Part shown: positions 44,980 to 54,538 of the stretch, in pieces
Layout of the letters: each line of letters starts with the position of its first letter
Numbering within the stretch: position 1 is the stretch's first letter
Origin: Massilia aquatica
Lineage (GTDB): Bacteria > Pseudomonadota > Gammaproteobacteria > Burkholderiales > Burkholderiaceae_D
Assembly (NCBI RefSeq): GCF_011682045.1
Contig: NZ_VVIW01000016.1
Span: forward strand, 103,506 to 167,505
Length of the DNA: 64,000 bases
Direction of reading: 5' to 3'
Notes under the pieces: generated by a model
Seen by the model: the letters and a program-made list of their open reading frames with translations, nothing else
Told to the model about the DNA's origin: nothing
The model's database searches: none
Translations under genes and position numbers: made by a program

Positions 44980-45102
44980 TGTAGTGGCGGTTCGAACGGC
45001 GTGGCAAAAACAGCATCCTGATTCTATCCCGCCCGCGTCCCGCATTCCATACTCGATATGACAGGCCCACCATCCGGCCCTGCGAATATGAAGGAGTAAG
45101 CA

Positions 45103-45351
45103 ATGTATCTGATGTCGATCGGAGCCGGCGTGCTGGTAGGGATCATCTACGCGCTGATCAACGTGCGCTCGCCCGCGCCGCCAGCCATCGCACTGTTGGG
45201 CCTGCTTGGAATGCTGATCGGTGAACAGATGGTCCCCATCGCCAAGCGCGTCATCGCCGGCGAACCTTTAAGCATCACCTGGTTCAAAACCGAATGCGCC
45301 CCAAAAATCACCGGCCTGCAAGCCCCGGCCAACGACAAGGAAAATGCATGA
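45103..45351 (+). CDS. XapX domain-containing membrane protein
   Basis: 82 aa. Two hydrophobic segments and the XapX (DUF1427) pattern SIGAGVLVGIIYALINVRSPAPPAIALLGLLGMLIGEQ. AGGAG precedes the ATG. It overlaps the amidohydrolase start by 4 bp (ATGA), heading the six-gene cluster. XapX function is not established; it often neighbours hydrolases like those here. Confidence 0.88.
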   Translation: MYLMSIGAGVLVGIIYALINVRSPAPPAIALLGLLGMLIGEQMVPIAKRVIAGEPLSITWFKTECAPKITGLQAPANDKENA

Positions 45352-47195
45352 GCGCCTCCCTGATCCTCATCAACGGCCGTTTCCATACCACCGACCGTGC
45401 CAACCCGATCGCCGACGCGGTCGCCATCGCCGACGAGCGCTTTCTCGAAGTGGGCGACGTCGAAGACGTCATGCGCCACCGCGGCCCCTCTACCCAGGTC
45501 ATCGACCTGGCCGGGCGCACGGTCATTCCGGGCCTGAACGACTCGCACATGCACCTCATCCGCGGTGGCTTGAACTACAACCTGGAGCTGCGCTGGGAAG
45601 GCGTACCCTCGCTGGCCGACGCCATGCGCATGCTGCGCGAACAGGCCGAACGCACGCCGTCGCCGCAATGGGTGCGCGTGGTGGGCGGCTGGTCCGAATT
45701 CCAGTTCGCCGAAAAGCGCATGCCGACCATCGAAGAACTTAACGCCGCCGCCCCCGACACGCCGGTCTTCGTGCTGCACCTGTACGACCGCGCCCTGCTC
45801 AACGGCGCCGCGCTGCGGGCGGTCGGCTACACCCGCGACACGCCCAACCCGCCCGGCGGCGAGATCGTGCGCGACGCCGCCGGCAACCCGACCGGCATGC
45901 TGATCGCCCGTCCCAACGCGATGATCCTGTACGCCACCCTGGCCAAAGGGCCTGCGCTGCCGCTCGAACACCAGGTCAACTCCACCCGCCAGTTCATGCG
46001 CGAACTCAATCGCCTGGGCGTGACCAGCGTGATCGACGCCGGCGGCGGCTTCCAGAATTTCCCCGACGATTACGCCATCGTCGACCAGCTCGCGCGCGAC
46101 AAGCAGCTCACCGTGCGCATCGCCTACAACCTGTTCACCCAGAACAAGGGCGCCGAACTGCAGGACTTCCAGGCCTGGACCAGATTGATCAAGCCGGGCG
46201 ACGGCAGCGACTACTACCGCCACAACGGCGCCGGCGAAATGCTGGTGTTCTCGGCTGCCGACTTCGAAGACTTCCTCGAACCGCGTCCGGAACTGGCGGC
46301 CGGCATGGAAGACGAACTCGAAAAAGTCGTGCGCCACCTGGTCGAACAGCGCTGGCCGTTCCGCCTGCACGCCACCTACGACGAATCGATCTCGCGCATG
46401 CTCGACGTGTTCGAAAAAGTCAACCGCGACATTCCCTTCGACGGCCTGCGCTGGATGTTCGACCACGCAGAAACCATCACCCCGCGCAATATCGACCGCG
46501 TGCGCGCGCTCGGCGGCGGTATCGCCATCCAGCACCGCATGGCCTTCCAGGGCGAATATTTCGTCGAGCGCTATGGCGCCGAAGCGGCCCGCCACACCCC
46601 GCCGATCGCCCGCATGCTGGAAGCCGGCGTGCCGGTCGGCGCCGGCACCGACGCCACCCGCGTGGCCAGCTACAACCCGTGGACCGCGCTGTACTGGCTG
46701 GTGTCCGGGCGCACCGTCGGCGGCTTGCGCCTGTACGGGGCCGACCAGCAGATGCCGCGCGCCACCGCGCTCGAACTGTGGACCTCGGGCAGCGCCTGGT
46801 TCTCGAGCGAGCAGCACCAGAAGGGCCGCATCAAGGCCGGCCAGCTGGCCGACCTGGCGGTCCTGTCGGGCGACTTTTTCAGCGTGGCGGAAGATGACAT
46901 CAAGACGCTCGAATCGGTGCTCACGGTCGTCGGCGGCAACGTGGTGTACGGCGCGGGCGACTTTGCCCCGCTGGCGCCGCCCGCCATTCCGGTGCTGCCC
47001 GACTGGTCGCCCGTGAACGCCTACGGCGGCCATTACCGGCCCGCCGCCAACACCCGCAGCGCGCTGCCGCATTTGTGTGCCGGATCGTGCGGCGTGCATG
47101 GCCATTCGCATGGCATCGCCCGCAAGTCGGCTATTCCCGTCACCAGCCACACCGGCTTCTGGGGCGCGCTCGGCTGCAGCTGCTTCGCGTTCTGA
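45348..47195 (+). CDS. YtcJ-type amidohydrolase with Cys/His-rich C-terminus
   Basis: 615 aa metal-dependent hydrolase. LAGRTVIPGLNDSHMHLIRGG carries the HxH metal pair, MFDHAETI and GAGTDATRVASYNPWTALYWLVSG hold later metal and substrate residues, as in YtcJ-type amidohydrolases. The last 45 residues are unusual: C577-AGS-C581-GVHGHSHG and C610-S-C612-FAF at the extreme end, resembling a metal-binding tail. Substrate unknown. Translationally coupled to xapX; 35 bp upstream of the YcaC-type gene. Confidence 0.88.
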   Translation: MSASLILINGRFHTTDRANPIADAVAIADERFLEVGDVEDVMRHRGPSTQVIDLAGRTVIPGLNDSHMHLIRGGLNYNLELRWEGVPSLADAMRMLREQAERTPSPQWVRVVGGWSEFQFAEKRMPTIEELNAAAPDTPVFVLHLYDRALLNGAALRAVGYTRDTPNPPGGEIVRDAAGNPTGMLIARPNAMILYATLAKGPALPLEHQVNSTRQFMRELNRLGVTSVIDAGGGFQNFPDDYAIVDQLARDKQLTVRIAYNLFTQNKGAELQDFQAWTRLIKPGDGSDYYRHNGAGEMLVFSAADFEDFLEPRPELAAGMEDELEKVVRHLVEQRWPFRLHATYDESISRMLDVFEKVNRDIPFDGLRWMFDHAETITPRNIDRVRALGGGIAIQHRMAFQGEYFVERYGAEAARHTPPIARMLEAGVPVGAGTDATRVASYNPWTALYWLVSGRTVGGLRLYGADQQMPRATALELWTSGSAWFSSEQHQKGRIKAGQLADLAVLSGDFFSVAEDDIKTLESVLTVVGGNVVYGAGDFAPLAPPAIPVLPDWSPVNAYGGHYRPAANTRSALPHLCAGSCGVHGHSHGIARKSAIPVTSHTGFWGALGCSCFAF

Positions 47196-47229
47196 CCGGC
47201 CCCATTTTTCAACCCAAGGAGTGCATTAC

Positions 47230-47913
47230 ATGAATCCGAAACTCGACGTCCTGACCCCGCAAAACTCGCAACTGATCTTCATCGACCACCAGCCGCAGAT
47301 GGCCTTCGGCGTGCAGTCGATCGACCGCCAGGTCCTCAAGAACAACACGGTGGCGCTGGCCAAGGCCGCCAGGGCCTTCAACATCCCGACCGTGATCACC
47401 ACCGTCGAAACCCAGGCGTTTTCGGGCCACACCTACCCGGAACTGCTGGACGTGTTCCCCGGCCAGAAAATCCTCGAGCGCAGCTCGATGAATTCGTGGG
47501 ACGACCAGAAGGTACGCGATGCATTGAAAGCCAACGGCCGTAAAAAGGTCATCGTGGCCGGCCTGTGGACGGAAGTGTGCAACAACAGCTTCGCGCTGTG
47601 CGCCATGGCAGAAGGCGACTACGAAATCTACATGGTGGCCGATGCATCCGGCGGCACCTCGAAGGAAGCGCACGACTACGCCATGCAGCGCATGATCCAG
47701 GCCGGCGTGGTGCCGGTGACCTGGCAGCAGGTCATGCTGGAGTGGCAGCGCGACTGGGCGCACCGCGAAACCTACGACGCCGTGATGGCGATCGTGAAGG
47801 AGCACTCGGGCGCGTACGGCATGGGCGTCGACTACGCCTACACCATGGTGCACAAGGCCGCTGAACGCGCCACCGGCGAGCACGAAGTGCTGGCGCCGGT
47901 GCCTGCCAGGTAA
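47230..47913 (+). CDS. Isochorismatase-fold hydrolase, YcaC type
   Basis: 227 aa cysteine hydrolase. [12 protein letters not shown] supplies the catalytic Asp, [25 protein letters not shown] the catalytic Cys and the cis-peptide block. Length and the [13 protein letters not shown] C-terminus fit YcaC-like enzymes. The ATG at 47230 follows a clear AAGGAG site. Substrate unknown; with the neighbouring hydrolases it suggests breakdown or detoxification of one compound class. Confidence 0.9.
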   Translation: MNPKLDVLTPQNSQLIFIDHQPQMAFGVQSIDRQVLKNNTVALAKAARAFNIPTVITTVETQAFSGHTYPELLDVFPGQKILERSSMNSWDDQKVRDALKANGRKKVIVAGLWTEVCNNSFALCAMAEGDYEIYMVADASGGTSKEAHDYAMQRMIQAGVVPVTWQQVMLEWQRDWAHRETYDAVMAIVKEHSGAYGMGVDYAYTMVHKAAERATGEHEVLAPVPAR

Positions 47914-47978
47914 TTCCATCATCGCCGCCGCTCCCGCGCGCGCAAAGCGGCGGCGCTAACGACAACAAGAAAGCCATC

Positions 47979-48941
47979 ATGTCCACCAACGAGAACCCGA
48001 AAACCCTGTCGCGCCGCGCAGCCATCACCGCCGGCGCTTCGCTGGCCGCCGCCATTCCGCTGGCCGCCATCACCACCGGCGCCCAGGCCGCGCCCGCCGC
48101 CGCCATCAAGCGCAGCGCCAGCACCATCACCACCAAAGACGGCGTCGAACTGTATTACAAGGACTGGGGCAGCGGCCAGCCGGTCGTGTTCTGCCACGGC
48201 TGGCCCTTGAACAGCGACAGCTGGGAATCGCAGATGTTCCACCTTGCGAACAACGGTTTCCGCGTCATCGCCCACGACCGCCGCGGCCACGGCCGTTCCA
48301 GCCAGCCCTGGACCGGCAACGACATGGACCACTACGCCGACGACCTGGCCCAGGTCATCGAGGCGCTGGACCTGAAGAACGCCATCCTGATCGGCTTTTC
48401 GACCGGTGGCGGCGAAGTGGCCCGCTACGTCGGCCGCCACGGCACCAGGCGCGTCGCCAAACTCGGCCTCATCTCCGCCGTGCCGCCGCTGATGCTCAAA
48501 ACCGCCGACAACCCGGGCGGCCTGCCGATCGAGGTCTTCGACGGCATCCGCGCAGCCTCGGTCAAGGACCGCTCGCAGTTCTACCTCGACCTGGCCTCCG
48601 GTCCGTTCTACGGCTTCAACCGCCCGGGCGCCAAAGCCTCGCAAGGCCTGATCAACGCCTGGTGGATGCAGGGCATGATGGCCGGCCACAAGAACACCTA
48701 CGACTCAATCAAGGCGTTCTCCGAAACCGACTTCCGCGCCGACCTGAAAAAATTCGACAAGCCGACCCTGGTCATCCACGGCGCCGACGACCAGATCGTG
48801 CCAATCGACGCCGCCGGCAAGGCCTCGGCCGCCATCGTCAAGCACGCCAAGTTGATTATCTACCCTGGCGCCCCGCACGGACTGACCGACACCCACAAGG
48901 ACCAGGTCAACGCCGACATTCTCGCCTTCGCCAAATCGTGA
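47979..48941 (+). CDS. Exported alpha/beta hydrolase (non-haem peroxidase/esterase-like)
   Basis: 320 aa. The N-terminus has a twin-arginine-like signal ([20 protein letters not shown]) followed by the alpha/beta hydrolase domain: [15 protein letters not shown] oxyanion block, [14 protein letters not shown] nucleophile (Ser), HGADDQIVP acid and [10 protein letters not shown] histidine. The [10 protein letters not shown] and FSTGGGE pattern is that of cofactor-free haloperoxidase-like esterases. GTGA overlap with the next gene. Confidence 0.9.
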   Translation: MSTNENPKTLSRRAAITAGASLAAAIPLAAITTGAQAAPAAAIKRSASTITTKDGVELYYKDWGSGQPVVFCHGWPLNSDSWESQMFHLANNGFRVIAHDRRGHGRSSQPWTGNDMDHYADDLAQVIEALDLKNAILIGFSTGGGEVARYVGRHGTRRVAKLGLISAVPPLMLKTADNPGGLPIEVFDGIRAASVKDRSQFYLDLASGPFYGFNRPGAKASQGLINAWWMQGMMAGHKNTYDSIKAFSETDFRADLKKFDKPTLVIHGADDQIVPIDAAGKASAAIVKHAKLIIYPGAPHGLTDTHKDQVNADILAFAKS

Positions 48942-49630
48942 CCCCCGACCAGCGCAACCGCCTCCGCAGCATCGACATGGGCTTCCTGGCGGGCTATGTG
49001 GACACCCTGGGCTTCGTCGCCCTGTTCGGATTGTTCACCGCCCATGTCACCGGTAACTTCGTGCTGATCGGGGTTGCGCTGGCCGATGCCTCCAAGGCCT
49101 CGATCCTGCTCAAGTTCCTGGCCTTCCCCGCCTTCATCGCGGGCATCGCCATGGCGCGCCTGCTGATTCTGGCCTGCGACAAGCGCCAGTGGCCGGCCCT
49201 GAAACTGGCCCTGCTGCTGCAAGTGGTCCTGCTGGCCGGCTTCATGCTGGCCGGGATGGCCGCCGCGCCCATCGGCGACACCGCCTCTGCCCTGGCCATG
49301 GCGGCGGGCCTCCTGGGCACCGCCGCCATGGGCGCGCACAGCGCCAGCAGCCGCCTGCTGCTGGCCCAACTGGCGCCCACCTCGATGATGACCGGGAACG
49401 TGACCCAGGTTGTCATCGACAGCATCGACGTGCTGCGCGGCGCCGGCGACGCCGCCACCAGCGCGCGCTGCGGCAAATTCTTCTGGCCCCTGCTCGCTTT
49501 TGCCATCGGCGCCATCGCCGCCGCCTTTGCCTTCATGGCCTTCGGCTTCATCGCCCTGATCGTCCCGATCGCCATTTTGTGCGCCGAAATGGCGCTGCCC
49601 GAGCCGCAGCCAGGCGAGGGAGGCGCATGA
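48938..49630 (+). CDS. YoaK family protein (DUF1275), membrane
   Basis: 230 aa with six hydrophobic segments; [33 protein letters not shown] is the DUF1275 signature, and [14 protein letters not shown] the second block. The start is GTG at 48938, overlapping the previous stop as GTGA. The family's function is unknown. Stops with an ATGA overlap into the next gene. Confidence 0.88.
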   Translation: MTPDQRNRLRSIDMGFLAGYVDTLGFVALFGLFTAHVTGNFVLIGVALADASKASILLKFLAFPAFIAGIAMARLLILACDKRQWPALKLALLLQVVLLAGFMLAGMAAAPIGDTASALAMAAGLLGTAAMGAHSASSRLLLAQLAPTSMMTGNVTQVVIDSIDVLRGAGDAATSARCGKFFWPLLAFAIGAIAAAFAFMAFGFIALIVPIAILCAEMALPEPQPGEGGA

Positions 49631-50184
49631 ACAAGGTGCGCCTGGAAGCGTTCAGCGATGGCGTCATCGCCATCATCATCACCATCATGGTGCTGGAGCT
49701 GAAAACCCCGCACGGACCGGCGCCGCACGACCTGGCGCCGGTGCTGCCGGTGATGCTGCGCTACCTGCTCAGTTTTATCTACGTGGGCATCTACTGGATT
49801 AACCACCACTACCTGTTCGACAAGGTGCACAAGGTCGACGGCGTGGCCATGTGGGCCAACCTGCACCTGCTGTTCTGGATTTCGCTGATCCCGTTCGTGA
49901 CCGCGTGGGCCGGCGAGCACCCGTTCGATTCGGTCCCGGTAGCCATGTACGGCGTGGTGCTGCTGATGTGCTCCATCGGCTTCGTGGTGCTCGACGAAGT
50001 GCTGCGCCGGCGCGGCGCCATGCACAGCGGCCCGGCGCGCCCGAGCTGGATGGAGCGCAAGAACCTGGCGTCGATGCTGCTGTACGCGCTGGCGATCCCG
50101 CTCGCGCTGTGGTACGCGCCGGCCGGCTCCGCCGTACACGTGATCGTCGCCCTGCTCTGGCTGCGCCCGCGCGCGCCAGCTTGA
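49627..50184 (+). CDS. TMEM175-family potassium channel-like protein (DUF1211)
   Basis: 185 aa with five to six hydrophobic segments. RLEAFSDGVIAIIITIMVLEL is the diagnostic RxxxFSDG pore-helix motif of TMEM175; HHYLFDKVHKVDGVAMWANLHLLFWISLIPF is the central block. Bacterial TMEM175 forms a K+ leak channel as a tetramer. Overlaps YoaK by 4 bp; last gene of the XapX-to-channel run. Confidence 0.9.
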   Translation: MNKVRLEAFSDGVIAIIITIMVLELKTPHGPAPHDLAPVLPVMLRYLLSFIYVGIYWINHHYLFDKVHKVDGVAMWANLHLLFWISLIPFVTAWAGEHPFDSVPVAMYGVVLLMCSIGFVVLDEVLRRRGAMHSGPARPSWMERKNLASMLLYALAIPLALWYAPAGSAVHVIVALLWLRPRAPA

Positions 50185-50266
50185 GCCGATGGCGCCGGTG
50201 GTATCATCGCGCGCCATGAACAGCGACTCGCCGAGCTGCCCGCCCGGCGCACAGGACCAACACCGT

Positions 50267-53200
50267 ATGACATCGCACCCCATGTTCCGCCTGGCCGCCC
50301 TGGTGCTGGCGAGCGCCCTGGGCGCCGCCGCGCAGGCGCAGGTGCGCTCGCTCGACCATCTGGAGCACCGGCGCTGGGTTGCGGCCGACGGCGGCCCGAG
50401 CCAGGTCGGCGCCATGGCCCAGACGCGCGACGGCTACCTGTGGCTCGGCACCAATGAATCGCTGTTCCGCTTCGACGGCGTGCGTTTCGTGCGCTACGAA
50501 GCGCCCGGCCTGAACACACTCAATATCGTCGCCTCGCTGCTGGCGGTGGACGACGAACTGTGGGTCGGCCTGCGCTTCGGCGGCGTGCGCGTGATCGGCC
50601 CGGGCGGCATGCGCGAACACCTGCCCGGTCCCAACCTGCCCGAAGGCGCCATCTACAGCCTCGCGCGCGACAGCGCCAGGGCGATCTGGGTCGCCGCCGA
50701 CGACGGCTTGGCGCGGTACGACGGCACACACTGGGAACGGATCGGCTCCGGCTGGGGCTTCCCCGGTAAAAAAGCCCGCGCGGTGTTCGTCGACGGCGGC
50801 GGCACGCTGTGGGCCGCCAACGAAAACCGCCTCCTGTATCTGCCCAGGGGCGAACGCCGTTTCGTCGACAGCGGCCTGGCGGTGGACTGGGCCGGCCAGA
50901 TCGCGCAGGCGCGCGACGGCGCCATCTGGCTCGCGGAGCGCTACAGCGGCAAGATCCATCGCGTGCTGCTGCTCGATGGCCACCTGAGCACCGGATCACT
51001 TACCATCGAGACGCCGGCCATCGGCCTGCTGTTCGACCGCAGCGGCAGCCTGTGGATCAGCACCACCGGCAGCGGCGTGCAGTACGTCGCCAACCCGGCC
51101 AGCATTAACGCCGTCAACACGCGCACCACCTTTTCGGCGCGCGATGGCTTGAGTTCGGACTTCATCTGGAAGATGCTCGAAGACGCCGAAGGCAACCTCT
51201 GGGTCGGCAGCAACGGGGGCCTGGACCGCTTCCGCGAGCGCGCACTCATGCCCGCCGGTTTTCCGGCCGGCTCGCTCAACTTCGCGCTGGCCGCCGGCAA
51301 CGACGGCAGCCTGTGGGCCGGTCCCAGCAACCGGCCCGCCATGCGCCTGATGGATGGCGCCATGGACGTGCTGGACATGCCGGCGCCGGTGTCGTGCGCC
51401 ATGCGCGATCTTGATGGCGCCATCTGGATGGGCGGCCCGTCCGGCATCTGGCGCTCGCGCGGTGCGCGCCTTGAAAAATTTGCCGGCCTGCCGCCGGCCG
51501 CGCTGGCCGAATCGTCGGTACGGGCGATGGCGCGCGACGCCGGTGGCGACCTGTGGGTCTCGTTCAACCGGCTTGGCCTGTTCCGCCTGCACGACGGCGT
51601 GTGGATCGCCACGCCGCCGCCCTCGCCCTCGGCCAACCAGCGCATGCCGGTGTCCGCCTCGGCCGACGCCAGCGGGCGCCTGTGGTTCGGCTACCGCGAC
51701 AACCTGCTGGTCACCCGCGACGGCGATGGTGAAAAAGCCAGTGAAAAGCGCTGGGGCGAGGCGGACGGCATGACCCTCGGCCACGTCACCGCCATCACCC
51801 ATCACGGCCAGCGCACCTGGGTCGGCGGCCAGCGCGGCATCGGCTACATCGACGGCCAGCGCTACCAGGCATTGCGCTTGCCCGACAATGGCCTGTTCGC
51901 CAACATCTACGCCATCATCGTGGTGCCGGCCAGGGATGGGCGCGGCGACGACCTGTGGGTGCATTCGCGCTCGGGCATCTTCCAGCTGACCGCCGCCGAA
52001 ATGGCGCGCGCGTATGCCGATGCGAGCTACCGCATCGGCTACCGCTCGTACGACTTGATGGGCGGGCTGGCCAACGACCCGTACCAGGTACTGCCGCTGC
52101 CGACGGCGGTACGCAGCCGCGACGGGCGGCTGTGGTTCTCGACCAGCAGCGGCGTGGCCTGGATCGATCCGGACCGGCCCCACCCTGTACAGGCCGGGCC
52201 CAGGGTGCTGATCGAGTCGGTCCATGTGGACGGCGTGCATGCGGCCAGCGGCGCGCCCACCACCCTGGCCGCCGGCACCCAGCGCATCGCGATCGACTAC
52301 ACGGCCCTGAGCCTGTCCGCGCCCGAGCGCCTGAACTTCCGCTACCGGCTCGATGGTTACGACGCGGGCTGGCAGGATGCGGGACGCCAGCGCCAGGCCG
52401 TCTACACCGGCCTCGGTGCGGGCACATACCGCTTCCGCGTGGTGGCGCACAACCAGGATGGGCTGCCCAGCACGCGCGAAGCCGTGTTCGAATTCCGCAT
52501 TGCGCCGGCGCTGTACCGCCAGCCGCTGTTCTTGCTGCTGGCAGGCGCGCTCGGCTTCGGCGCCTTGTGGATGCTGTACCGGTTCAATATGCGGCGCGCT
52601 AGCGCGCGCCTGTGCGAACGCATCGAGGAGCGCCACAGCGAACGCGAACGCATCGCGCGCGACCTGCACGACACCTTGCTGCAAGGCGTGCATGGATTGA
52701 TTTTACGCTTCCAGGCGATCGTCTACACCATCCCGGCCGGCAGCCCGGCGCGCCACAGCCTGGAAGAAGCGCTCGACCGCGCCGACCAGGTGCTGATCGA
52801 AGGGCGCGACCGGGTGCGCGACCTGCGCATCGGCGCGGTCGACCTGAGCGAACTGCACGACGCCTTGCACAAGCTGGGGACCGAACTCGAACAAAAAGGC
52901 GGCGCGCGCTTTGCGCTGACCGTGCGCGGCACGCCGGCGCAATTACGCCCGCTGGTGCGCGACGAGGTGTACCAGGTCGGGCACGAGGCGATCGTCAACG
53001 CCTTCCGCCACGCGCATGCGCTGCACGTAGCGGTCGATATCGATTACGGCGCGCGCCTGTTCCGCATGACGGTCGGCGACGATGGACTGGGCATCGACGC
53101 CAGCTACAGGACGCCGCAGGGACGCCCGGACCACTGGGGCTTGCGCGGCATGCACGAACGGGTGGCGCGCATCGGCGCGCAACTGGTGATCGACAGCGAC

Positions 53201-53317
53201 CCGGCGCGCGGCAGCGAAATCCGGCTCGGCATCAGGGCGCAGCTGGCCTACCGGCGCGCGCCGCGCCGCCTGTTCGCATGGCTGCGCACCAAAAACGATA
53301 AAAGGGGAGAACAATGA
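50267..53317 (+). CDS. Sensor histidine kinase with Reg_prop beta-propeller
   Basis: Membrane sensor kinase of 1016 aa. Signal peptide, then about 650 residues of two-component regulator propeller repeats (recurrent DGxLWVG/GxIWxA-type blades), a Y_Y_Y domain (about 685-750), one membrane segment (about 752-775), a HisKA_3 dimerisation domain with ERERIARDLHDTLLQGVH (phospho-His801) and a HATPase domain ending about 1000. The ATG at 50267 is chosen because the signal peptide follows; ATGs at 50216 and 50282 are possible. Overlaps its response regulator (ATGA). Confidence 0.93.
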   Translation: MTSHPMFRLAALVLASALGAAAQAQVRSLDHLEHRRWVAADGGPSQVGAMAQTRDGYLWLGTNESLFRFDGVRFVRYEAPGLNTLNIVASLLAVDDELWVGLRFGGVRVIGPGGMREHLPGPNLPEGAIYSLARDSARAIWVAADDGLARYDGTHWERIGSGWGFPGKKARAVFVDGGGTLWAANENRLLYLPRGERRFVDSGLAVDWAGQIAQARDGAIWLAERYSGKIHRVLLLDGHLSTGSLTIETPAIGLLFDRSGSLWISTTGSGVQYVANPASINAVNTRTTFSARDGLSSDFIWKMLEDAEGNLWVGSNGGLDRFRERALMPAGFPAGSLNFALAAGNDGSLWAGPSNRPAMRLMDGAMDVLDMPAPVSCAMRDLDGAIWMGGPSGIWRSRGARLEKFAGLPPAALAESSVRAMARDAGGDLWVSFNRLGLFRLHDGVWIATPPPSPSANQRMPVSASADASGRLWFGYRDNLLVTRDGDGEKASEKRWGEADGMTLGHVTAITHHGQRTWVGGQRGIGYIDGQRYQALRLPDNGLFANIYAIIVVPARDGRGDDLWVHSRSGIFQLTAAEMARAYADASYRIGYRSYDLMGGLANDPYQVLPLPTAVRSRDGRLWFSTSSGVAWIDPDRPHPVQAGPRVLIESVHVDGVHAASGAPTTLAAGTQRIAIDYTALSLSAPERLNFRYRLDGYDAGWQDAGRQRQAVYTGLGAGTYRFRVVAHNQDGLPSTREAVFEFRIAPALYRQPLFLLLAGALGFGALWMLYRFNMRRASARLCERIEERHSERERIARDLHDTLLQGVHGLILRFQAIVYTIPAGSPARHSLEEALDRADQVLIEGRDRVRDLRIGAVDLSELHDALHKLGTELEQKGGARFALTVRGTPAQLRPLVRDEVYQVGHEAIVNAFRHAHALHVAVDIDYGARLFRMTVGDDGLGIDASYRTPQGRPDHWGLRGMHERVARIGAQLVIDSDPARGSEIRLGIRAQLAYRRAPRRLFAWLRTKNDKRGEQ

Positions 53318-53946
53318 ATCCTGAAACGCCACCCATCCGGGTGCTGGTGTGCGACGACCATCCGATGATGCGCGAAGGGATCGCCGCCGTCATCGCCAGC
53401 CAGCCCGACATGTGCCTGGCCGGCGAAGCGGGCGACGGGCGCGAGGCGGTGGCGCAGTACCGCGCGCTCCAACCCGATGTGGCCTTGATCGACATCCAGA
53501 TGCCGGACATGAACGGGATCGAAGCGATCCAGGCGATCCGCGCCGAATTCGCGCAGGCGCGCATCGCGGTGCTGACCACCTACCGGGGCGACGCGCGCGC
53601 GCTGCAAGCGATCCGCTCGGGCGCGCAGGCCTACCTGCTCAAGAGCGCCCTGCGCAAGGAACTGACCGAGGCGATCCGCGCGCTGGCGGCCGGCAAGCGC
53701 TATTTTCCGGCGGAGATCGCGGCCGAACTGGCCAACCATCTGGGCCAGGAACGCCTGACCCCGCGCGAGGTGCAGGTGCTGCAACTGATCGCGCGGGGAC
53801 ACAGCAACAAGCAGGTGGCGGGCGAGCTGACGCTGTCGGAAGATACGGTCAAGGGGCACCTGCGCAATATCATGGACAAGCTGGGGGCGAACAACCGCAC
53901 GCACGCGGTGACGATTGCGATCGAACGCGGGTTTATCGGCTTGTAG
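53314..53946 (+). CDS. NarL/FixJ-family response regulator
   Basis: 210 aa. Receiver domain with acidic pair DD (14-15), phospho-acceptor Asp60 (LIDIQMPDMNG) and the conserved Lys in YLLKSAL; C-terminal LuxR-type HTH (LTPREVQVLQLIARGHSNKQVAGELTLSEDTVKGHL...). Cognate of the propeller kinase it overlaps. Targets unknown; the adjacent XapX-to-channel cluster is a candidate. Confidence 0.95.
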   Translation: MNPETPPIRVLVCDDHPMMREGIAAVIASQPDMCLAGEAGDGREAVAQYRALQPDVALIDIQMPDMNGIEAIQAIRAEFAQARIAVLTTYRGDARALQAIRSGAQAYLLKSALRKELTEAIRALAAGKRYFPAEIAAELANHLGQERLTPREVQVLQLIARGHSNKQVAGELTLSEDTVKGHLRNIMDKLGANNRTHAVTIAIERGFIGL

Positions 53947-54109
53947 GAGGCCAACGGGCGTTCGCTGGCCTGGACGAAAGACATTTGCTTCGGGCTAGCA
54001 CCAACACTTTTGGGGGGGTAGGCAGTCACCCGGGCGGCCCTGTTCGCGCAAGCTGGCTTCACGCATCATCGTCGCTGACGCAAGATCGTCAGCCACCCTG
54101 GAGCGAACC

Positions 54110-54532
54110 ATGCAAGCGACCCTGATTTCCCCTCTGCCGAAGGCCGCGCCGGCGCGCTACTGCCGCCAGGCGCCGCCGCTGCCGTCCACGGATGACGGCA
54201 AGGGCGCCCTCGCCGCCTGGCAGGTGCGCCAGCTGACCGCGCATATCGACGCCAACCTGTGCGCCACCCTGCGCACCACCCATCTGGCGGCCACGGTGGG
54301 ACTGAGCGTCAGCCATTTTTCGCGCGCCTTCAAGAACGCGGTCGGCGTGCCGGCCCGCGTGTACGTGCTGCGCCGGCGCGTGGCGGCGGCCTGCGAGGCC
54401 ATGCTGGCCGGCGACGAGCCGCTCACGCACATCGCGCACGCGCATGGCTTTTGCGACCAGTCGCATTTTTCGCGCGCCTTCCAGATGCTGATCGGGATGG
54501 GGCCGCAGGCCTGGCGCCGCAGCCAGCGCTGA
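54110..54532 (+). CDS. AraC-type DNA-binding domain protein (single domain)
   Basis: 140 aa consisting of the AraC double HTH (RTTHLAATVGLSVSHFSRAFKNAVGVPARVYVLRRRV and LTHIAHAHGFCDQSHFSRAFQMLIGMGPQAWR) with a short unassigned N-terminus and no effector domain. GGAG precedes the ATG. Convergent with the next, full-length AraC regulator, 6 bp between stops. Confidence 0.88.
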   Translation: MQATLISPLPKAAPARYCRQAPPLPSTDDGKGALAAWQVRQLTAHIDANLCATLRTTHLAATVGLSVSHFSRAFKNAVGVPARVYVLRRRVAAACEAMLAGDEPLTHIAHAHGFCDQSHFSRAFQMLIGMGPQAWRRSQR

Positions 54533-54538
54533 ACCACC

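Noticed and set aside
45147..47150. 667-codon minus-strand frame under xapX and the amidohydrolase
   Set aside because: Shadow of two well-supported genes; His/Gly/Arg-rich product without motifs.
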